NCBI GenBank assembly: GCA_023447335.1
Contig: JAEXOD010000151.1
Span: 1-24,864, forward strand
Origin: Bacteroidota bacterium
GTDB taxonomy: Bacteria; Bacteroidota; Ignavibacteria; Ignavibacteriales; Melioribacteraceae
Length of the DNA stretch: 24,864 nt
Direction of reading: 5' to 3'
A model generated the notes under the pieces. It was not told where the DNA came from and did not search any database. It saw only the letters and a program-made list of their open reading frames with translations. The position numbers and the translations under genes are program-made. This document shows positions 16,912 to 22,403 of the stretch, piece after piece (position 1 is the stretch's first letter; each line of letters starts with the position of its first letter).

Positions 16912-17319
16912 ATGCCTTTAGTAAATTGGACAGAAAAGTTAAGCTTGGGGATCAAAGAAATTGACAATCAGCATAAAAAATGGATCGAAATAATTAATGA
17001 CCTAAACGAAGCAATGCGTTCAGGGAAATCAAAAGAAGTTTTAGGTGATGTTTTTAAACAATTAATTGACTACACTGAATATCATTTTAAAACCGAAGAA
17101 ACTTTTTTTGATAAATATGGCTATTCCGAAAAGTTATCCCACAAAATGGAACATCAAAAAATGGTAAAGGAAGTTAACGGATATTATAACGATTTTAAAG
17201 CCGGAAAACTTACCGTATCCATAAATCTCATGCAATTATTAAGTAATTGGTTAATAGATCATATACAAAAAAAAGATAAAAATTATGCCCCTTTTTTAAT
17301 TGAAAAAGGTTTAAAATAG
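16912..17319 (+). CDS. Bacteriohemerythrin (first of a tandem pair)
   Basis: A 135-aa single-domain hemerythrin. All seven diiron ligands are present with canonical spacing: His21, His58, Glu62, His77, His81, His117 and Asp122. Such proteins bind O2 reversibly (and can react with NO) at a carboxylate-bridged diiron site in the cytoplasm, acting as oxygen carriers, stores or sensors. No fused methyl-accepting or GGDEF domain. A very strong ribosome binding site, GGAGGT (16902-16907), 4 nt before the ATG, suggests high expression. It is followed after 8 nt by its paralogue, with 75 of 135 residues identical in my gapless hand alignment, a recent local duplication. Confidence 0.93.
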   Translation: MPLVNWTEKLSLGIKEIDNQHKKWIEIINDLNEAMRSGKSKEVLGDVFKQLIDYTEYHFKTEETFFDKYGYSEKLSHKMEHQKMVKEVNGYYNDFKAGKLTVSINLMQLLSNWLIDHIQKKDKNYAPFLIEKGLK

Positions 17320-17327
17320 GAGAAATT

Positions 17328-17735
17328 ATGGCACTTATTACATGGGGTCCCAAATATAGTGTAGGGATAGTTTCAATAGACACTCAACACAAAAAACTAG
17401 TTGATATAATAAATGAGCTAAATGATGCTATGCGTAACGGAAAATCAAAAGAAGTTTTAAATGCTACTTTAACTTCTTTAATTGATTACACAAAAGTCCA
17501 TTTTAAATTTGAAGAAGATTTATTTAACAAGTATAGTTATGCCGAAAAACTTTCGCATAAGATGCTTCATGATAAATTGACAAAACAAGTGCTTGATTTT
17601 TACGACAATTACCAAAAAGGCAAAGCTACTGTTTCAATAGAACTTATGCATTTTTTAAGTGATTGGCTGCTAAAACATATTATCGGAGAAGATAAAAAAT
17701 ACACCGAATTTTTAACTAAAAACGGCGTTAAATAA
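17328..17735 (+). CDS. Bacteriohemerythrin (second of a tandem pair)
   Basis: Same length and fold as the preceding gene, and again complete for the diiron site: His21, His58, Glu62, His77, His81, His117, Asp122. Differences cluster between residues 24-33, 45-50 and 84-97, i.e. mostly on outer helix faces, while the iron-facing residues are constant. AGGAGA precedes the ATG. A strong terminator follows directly, so this is the last gene of the unit. Two copies kept side by side may differ in oxygen affinity or simply raise dosage; sequence alone does not decide. Confidence 0.93.
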   Translation: MALITWGPKYSVGIVSIDTQHKKLVDIINELNDAMRNGKSKEVLNATLTSLIDYTKVHFKFEEDLFNKYSYAEKLSHKMLHDKLTKQVLDFYDNYQKGKATVSIELMHFLSDWLLKHIIGEDKKYTEFLTKNGVK

Positions 17736-17747
17736 ATTTTAGTATCT

Positions 17748-17790
17748 CAAAAATCCGCTTTCATATATTAATATGATATGCGGATTTTTG
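17748..17790 (+). terminator. Strong terminator after the hemerythrin pair
   Basis: Perfect 11-bp stem CAAAAATCCGC (17748-17758) and GCGGATTTTTG (17780-17790), with a further inner stem TCATAT (17761-17766) and ATATGA (17771-17776). The right arm ends in TTTTT. It starts 12 nt after the stop codon. Confidence 0.85.
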
Positions 17791-17922
17791 AATAAACCGA
17801 TTTACCCTTTTCTAAATTATTTATATATTTCATTTATTAAAAAACATACAATTATTATTTGTCTTAACAATTATATCAACAAATTTTCATTATTAACTTT
17901 GCTTAGCTTTTTGTAATTAAGG

Positions 17923-17945
17923 GTATATTGTTTATATTAATATAC
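17923..17945. promoter_or_regulatory. Inverted repeat in the leader of the uracil operon
   Basis: GTATATT (17923-17929) and AATATAC (17939-17945) flank a 9-nt AT-rich centre, 26 nt before the uraA start codon. It could be an operator or the promoter's -7 region (a TTTG lies at 17898-17901, and TATATTGT at 17924 is a poor -7 match). No attenuator or uracil riboswitch-like structure was seen. Confidence 0.25.
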
Positions 17946-17971
17946 ACACTATTTATTGTAGGCAAAAATAC

Positions 17972-19255
17972 ATGAAAAGGCAAATAATAGGAATTCACGA
18001 AAAGCCTCCTCTACTAAAAACTATTCCGTTAAGTTTACAGCATTTAACTGCTATGTTTGGGGCAACAATACTTGTTCCTATATTAGTGGGAATAGACCCT
18101 GCCATAGTGTTGCTAATGAACGGAATCGGAACCATTATTTATTCCTTTGTTACAAAATCCGGGATCCCTGCTTATTTGGGTTCAAGCTTTGCTTTTATCT
18201 CTCCCACGCTTTTAATTATTGCCGTTTACGGCAATTTCCGTTATGCTCAATCAGGTTATATATTTTTCGGTCTCTTTTTTATTGCCGTATCATATTTTGT
18301 TAAGTTTTACGGACTAAAGTGGATTGATGTTGTAATGCCCCCGGTTGTTATGGGAAGCATAGTTGCGATTATCGGACTAGAACTAGCTCCAGTTGCAGCT
18401 CAACAAGCAGGATTTATACCTTTTCCGACTCCCATAGGTAATATCGTCCCCAATTTTGTTTTTGATAAAAACACAATTATTATTTCTACATTTACTCTTT
18501 TTATCGGGATATTCGGTTCTGTGCTATTTAAAGGATTTTTTCAAGTAATTCCGATTTTAATTGCCGTGATCTCGGGTTACATATTTGCTTTATTAATAGG
18601 GATGGTTGATTTTTCTATAGTACAAAAATCAGATTGGTTAGCGATACCTAAATTTTATTCACCTATTTTTAATTTAGATGCGATTATTATTATAGCTCCG
18701 GCTTGCTTGGTTGTATTAACCGAACACATAAGCCATTTAATTGTAACGGGCAAAATTACAAACGAAGATTTGATGAAAAACCCGGGTTTAGCAAAATCTT
18801 TATTGGGTGACGGTATAAGTAATGTTATTTCCGGTTTTGCCGGTTCTACTCCTAACACTACTTACGGAGAAAATATAGGAGTAATGGCAATATCAAGAGT
18901 ATATTCGGTTTGGGTAATTAGAATAGCTGCATTATTTGCAATTTTATTTTCATTTATCGGTAAAATTTCTGCTTTAATTTCTTCTATTCCGGCTGCCGTA
19001 ATGGGAGGTATTACAATATTCTTATATGGTGTTATTGCAGTTCAGGGATTCAGAATTTTTGTTGAGCAGAAAGTGGATTTTAGTAAAAACAAGAACATGG
19101 TATTGGGTGCCGTAACATTAATTACCGGAGTAAGCGGAGCATCGTTAAATATCGGATCGGTGCAGCTTAAGGGGATGGCACTTGCCGCAGTATTAGGAAT
19201 TCTTCTATCTATTGTCTTTTATTTTTTGGAAAAACTTAATCTTATAAATGAATAA
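17972..19255 (+). CDS. uraA: Uracil/proton symporter (NCS2 family)
   Basis: Imports uracil driven by the proton gradient; inner membrane. The 427-aa protein is highly hydrophobic (about 14 helices expected) and very close to E. coli UraA over its whole length: HEKPPLLKTIPLSLQHLTAM (9-28), IPAYLGSSFAFISP (65-78), and the substrate-site motifs LTEHISHLIVT with Glu251 and TPNTTYGENIGVMA with Glu300, equivalent to the two uracil-binding glutamates of E. coli. This likeness makes uracil more likely than xanthine or urate as substrate. AGG lies 9 nt before the ATG. preA follows after 21 nt, so imported uracil is probably reduced to dihydrouracil, or the pair serves nitrogen scavenging. Confidence 0.95.
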   Translation: MKRQIIGIHEKPPLLKTIPLSLQHLTAMFGATILVPILVGIDPAIVLLMNGIGTIIYSFVTKSGIPAYLGSSFAFISPTLLIIAVYGNFRYAQSGYIFFGLFFIAVSYFVKFYGLKWIDVVMPPVVMGSIVAIIGLELAPVAAQQAGFIPFPTPIGNIVPNFVFDKNTIIISTFTLFIGIFGSVLFKGFFQVIPILIAVISGYIFALLIGMVDFSIVQKSDWLAIPKFYSPIFNLDAIIIIAPACLVVLTEHISHLIVTGKITNEDLMKNPGLAKSLLGDGISNVISGFAGSTPNTTYGENIGVMAISRVYSVWVIRIAALFAILFSFIGKISALISSIPAAVMGGITIFLYGVIAVQGFRIFVEQKVDFSKNKNMVLGAVTLITGVSGASLNIGSVQLKGMALAAVLGILLSIVFYFLEKLNLINE

Positions 19256-19276
19256 TTAGTATTATGAGGCAATAAC

Positions 19277-20491
19277 ATGGCAAATAATTTAGAAGTATTT
19301 TCCAACGGGTTGTTATATGAAAATCCTTTTCTGTTAGCATCTGCTCCGCCTACAGCTTCCTATGAACAAATTGACTATGCATTTAACTTGGGTTGGGCAG
19401 GAGCAGTTACAAAAACAATCGGAATAAGTGAAGTTGAAAATAGTAACGTTTCCCCTCGATTTGCCGCAATTAAACATAAAAATAGGATTGAGGCGTTCGA
19501 AAACATCGAAATGCTTTCCGAGAAACATTTTAACTATTGGTTAAATTGCATCCAAAAACTAAAACAGAGACATCCCTCGAAAATTGTTATTGCAAGTGTG
19601 ATGGGAACTAAGGGTGCCGACTCTTGGACACTAATATCTCAAGAGGTTGCCAATGCCGGAGCTGATGCCGTTGAGTTAAATTTTTCCTGTCCTAATGGAG
19701 TAGTAAAACAAGGATTAGGACTTGCAATAGGACAAAATAACGAAGCAATTTCTATTATTACCAACGCTGTAAAAGCAAATGTCAATATTCCGGTAATTGT
19801 AAAACTAACACCTAATGTAACTAGAATAACCGAACCGGCTTTAGCTGCAATAAGTGCAGGAGCTAACGGTCTTTGCGCAATTAACACGGTTTTAGGATTG
19901 ATTGGAATTGACATAGATACTTTTAAACCAAAACCTGATGTTAACGGATATTCAGCATTCGGGGGTATTTCAGGCAGAGCCGTTAAACCGATTGGTTTAA
20001 GGTGTATTGCAGAAATAAGCTTAGCTTTAAAAGACAAACAAAATATTCGCAACAGTATTTCTTTGCACGCAGTTGGAGGTATTTCTGACTGGAAAGACTC
20101 CGTAGAGTACATTTTAGTTGGTGCGGATGTAGTTCAAATTTGTACAGAAGTTATGGTTAGCGGTTTTAATATTATCGACAAATTGAAATCCGGTTTATCA
20201 GATTATTTGAAACGGAAGGAGATTTTATCATTAGACCAAATTAAAGGGGCTGCAATAAGTAATTTAACAACCCACAATAATTTGGATCGAAACTATAAAG
20301 CAACCGCTACAATTAATTATGATAAATGCAAAAACTGCGGTACTTGCTTAAGAATTTGCAATAATTCCGGAGGCAATGCATTCCATTTAAACGGCGAAAA
20401 AACTGTAATAATTGATAAACAAAAATGTACCGGTTGTTCTTTATGTAATTATACTTGTCCTAATCAAGCATTATTCATGTCCGTTAATTAA
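19277..20491 (+). CDS. preA: Dihydropyrimidine dehydrogenase subunit PreA (FMN and two 4Fe-4S)
   Basis: Reduces uracil or thymine to the 5,6-dihydro form, or runs in reverse. The FMN barrel (about residues 5-310) contains VELNFSCPNG with the catalytic Cys138 and GLGLAIGQ (146-153), equivalent to the active-site loop of mammalian dihydropyrimidine dehydrogenase. The C-terminal ferredoxin domain has two complete clusters: C351-C354-C357-C361 and C384-C387-C390-C394. At 404 aa it is of E. coli PreA size. GAGG precedes the ATG. The partner PreT, which carries FAD and passes electrons from NAD(P)H, is not in this window; without it electrons may come from a ferredoxin or a PreT encoded elsewhere. 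Dihydroorotate dehydrogenase B is a relative, but the SCPN-type active site with tandem C-terminal clusters favours PreA. Confidence 0.93.
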   Translation: MANNLEVFSNGLLYENPFLLASAPPTASYEQIDYAFNLGWAGAVTKTIGISEVENSNVSPRFAAIKHKNRIEAFENIEMLSEKHFNYWLNCIQKLKQRHPSKIVIASVMGTKGADSWTLISQEVANAGADAVELNFSCPNGVVKQGLGLAIGQNNEAISIITNAVKANVNIPVIVKLTPNVTRITEPALAAISAGANGLCAINTVLGLIGIDIDTFKPKPDVNGYSAFGGISGRAVKPIGLRCIAEISLALKDKQNIRNSISLHAVGGISDWKDSVEYILVGADVVQICTEVMVSGFNIIDKLKSGLSDYLKRKEILSLDQIKGAAISNLTTHNNLDRNYKATATINYDKCKNCGTCLRICNNSGGNAFHLNGEKTVIIDKQKCTGCSLCNYTCPNQALFMSVN

Positions 20492-20516
20492 ATACAACTA
20501 TTGTGTGCAGCTAATA

Positions 20517-20801
20517 TCACTCGATTTTAAATAAAGCTCCGAATCCAACGGTCCTAAAAATTGCACTTGCAGTCTTATTTAAGTTGCATAAGATTAATTC
20601 ATGTCCCATTTGCTTTAATCGCATTTGTGCACGCAAAAGCACACTTAAGCCGGCACTGGAAATATATTTTAATTCGCTTAAATCTAAGCGTATTGTATTA
20701 TTAACTTTATTCAAATAGTTTTCTACAATAGTAATATCATTAGCCATAAATTGACCGATAAATTTCACATTGTTTTCAGATAAATCTACAATATTAAACA
20801 T
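20517..20801 (-). CDS. STAS-domain anti-sigma-factor antagonist
   Basis: A 94-aa single STAS domain of the RsbV/SpoIIAA/BtrV type. The hallmark loop reads LDLSELKYISSAGLSVLL, with the phosphorylatable serine at about residue 49 in YISSAGL. In partner switching the unphosphorylated form binds the anti-sigma kinase and frees the target; phosphorylation turns it off, and a PP2C phosphatase, here encoded directly upstream, turns it on again. I chose ATG 20801, with GAGGAA a few bases before it; an in-frame TTG at 20816 has no such site. It is the last gene of the minus-strand operon and converges on preA with 25 nt between the stops. Confidence 0.88.
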   Translation of the reverse strand: MFNIVDLSENNVKFIGQFMANDITIVENYLNKVNNTIRLDLSELKYISSAGLSVLLRAQMRLKQMGHELILCNLNKTASAIFRTVGFGALFKIE

Positions 20802-20836
20802 TAATTCCTCATTCAAAGATATCTAAACAGCTAAAA

Positions 20837-22003
20837 TTATTTCCCGTTAAATTTAATTGCAAGAACGGTGATGTCATCAGATTGTTCTGCACCGTTTGCG
20901 TAATTATGAACACTTAAAAATGTTTCATTTACTAATTGATTTAACTCTAAGTTATAATTATTTTTTAAGAAATCTTCCAACCTTGTTTCATCATACAATT
21001 CAAACTCTTTATCCATAGCTTCGGTAACTCCATCCGTAAACGTAAATACCGTATCACCCGGATTAAGCATTATTTTGTTACTTTTAAATTCCAAACCTTC
21101 CACAATTCCTAATGCAACGCCGCCGGTTAAATCTATGGTTTTTAATTCCCCTGATTTAGATAAAACATAAGGAGGATTATGCCCACCGTTTGTATAGTGT
21201 AATTCTCCGGTCTTAAAATTAAGGATGCCATAAAAAACGGTCACAAACATGCTTGATACACTTTCTTTACACAATAGACTATTTACATAAGTCAAGCATT
21301 CATCCGGCGGAATTCCTTTTAATGCAGTAGCTCTAATTAAGGTTCTACTAACAGCCATAAAAATTGCAGCGGGAACTCCTTTTCCGGAAACATCCCCCAT
21401 CACAAAGCCAACTCTTTCGTTATCCAATAGAAAGAAATCGTATAAGTCACCCCCTACTTCTTTGGCAGGTTCCATTTTAGCATATATATCAAAATCCGAT
21501 AAATCAGGGAATGGAGGGAATTTTTTAATGAGAATTGCTGATTGAATACTTCGAGCCGTATCAAGATCATATTGAATAGCTAATAATTTATCATGCTCTT
21601 TTTGGGCATTTCTAATTGTGTTAATCTCGGTTATTGTTTTTTCTATAGTTGTTTCCAAATCATTAAAATCAACCGGTTTGGTTACAAAATCAAAAGCTCC
21701 TCTATTCATTGCGGTTCGTATATTATCCATATCGCCGTATGCAGAAACAATAACCGTACGTAATGCAGGATTTTTAAGCTCGTTCAATTTTGCAAGTAAA
21801 GTTAATCCGTCCATTTCCGGCATATTTATGTCACTTAGTATTATTCCTATGTCTTTATGCTCTAGCAAACGGGCAAGAGCCTCCAATCCGTTTGATGCAA
21901 AAACAAATTCATACTCGCCTTCACGTATCTTTTTCCTAAATCTTTGACGAATTAATGACTCGAGATCCGGTTCGTCATCTACAACCAACATTTTTTCGCT
22001 CAT
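20837..22003 (-). CDS. Response regulator with PP2C (RsbU/SpoIIE-type) phosphatase output
   Basis: A 388-aa protein. Receiver, about residues 5-122: VVDDEP, phospho-acceptor Asp58 in LSDINMPEMDG, Ser87 and Lys109. A helical linker (about 117-150), probably coiled, leads to a PP2C-like serine phosphatase: EVGGDLYD (182-189), GDVSGKG (203-209), YTNGGHNPP (270-278), TDGVTEA (323-329) and QSDDIT (374-379), together holding the metal-binding aspartates. Expected role: phosphorylation by the neighbouring kinase activates the phosphatase, which dephosphorylates the STAS protein encoded just downstream. Start ATG 22003; an in-frame GTG at 22012 lies 2 nt after the upstream stop codon. Both have weak ribosome binding sites, hinting at coupled translation. 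Confidence 0.93.
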   Translation of the reverse strand: MSEKMLVVDDEPDLESLIRQRFRKKIREGEYEFVFASNGLEALARLLEHKDIGIILSDINMPEMDGLTLLAKLNELKNPALRTVIVSAYGDMDNIRTAMNRGAFDFVTKPVDFNDLETTIEKTITEINTIRNAQKEHDKLLAIQYDLDTARSIQSAILIKKFPPFPDLSDFDIYAKMEPAKEVGGDLYDFFLLDNERVGFVMGDVSGKGVPAAIFMAVSRTLIRATALKGIPPDECLTYVNSLLCKESVSSMFVTVFYGILNFKTGELHYTNGGHNPPYVLSKSGELKTIDLTGGVALGIVEGLEFKSNKIMLNPGDTVFTFTDGVTEAMDKEFELYDETRLEDFLKNNYNLELNQLVNETFLSVHNYANGAEQSDDITVLAIKFNGK

Positions 22004-22013
22004 TTCTATCACT

Positions 22014-22391
22014 TTAATTTATTAATGAATATATTGCTTCTTTTAACTTATCAAAATCAATCGGTTTTGTTAGATAATCATTTGCTCCGTATTCTTGTGC
22101 TTTTTGATATTTATAGGTATCATCGTATGCAGTTATCATAAACACTTTTAAATGAGAATATTCTTCCTTAAGTATTCTTAGTAATTCTAATCCGTTCATC
22201 CCGGGCATGTTAATATCTGATAATATCAAAACCAAATCTGCTGCTTTTGCGGTTGATAAATACTCCAATGCACTTTCTCCCGAAAACGCAAAATAAAATT
22301 CGATTATATTTTCTTTAATTTCCTTTTTAAACTTTTGACGAAATAACGATTGAATATCTTGTTCGTCATCAACAACCATTACTTTAATCAT
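22014..22391 (-). CDS. Single-domain response regulator
   Basis: A 125-aa stand-alone receiver: acidic pair in VVDDEQ (residues 8-10), phospho-acceptor Asp59 in LSDINMPGMNG, Thr87 and Lys109 in LTKPIDF. No output domain, so it works as a phosphate carrier, a sink, or a binding partner. It resembles the receiver of the next gene closely in its first helix (SLFRQKFKKEI against SLIRQRFRKKI) and around TKP(I/V)DF, so one probably arose from the other and both may be served by the same kinase. It sits 12 nt after the kinase stop and 1-2 codons before the PP2C regulator. Confidence 0.93.
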   Translation of the reverse strand: MIKVMVVDDEQDIQSLFRQKFKKEIKENIIEFYFAFSGESALEYLSTAKAADLVLILSDINMPGMNGLELLRILKEEYSHLKVFMITAYDDTYKYQKAQEYGANDYLTKPIDFDKLKEAIYSLIN

Positions 22392-22403
22392 ATAAAGCCT
22401 TTA

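Noticed and set aside
20640..20670. STAS domain with a missing aspartate (ISSAGL instead of DSSGL) as an inactive protein
   Set aside because: The SSAGL variant is common in BtrV-like antagonists and the phosphorylatable serine is present.
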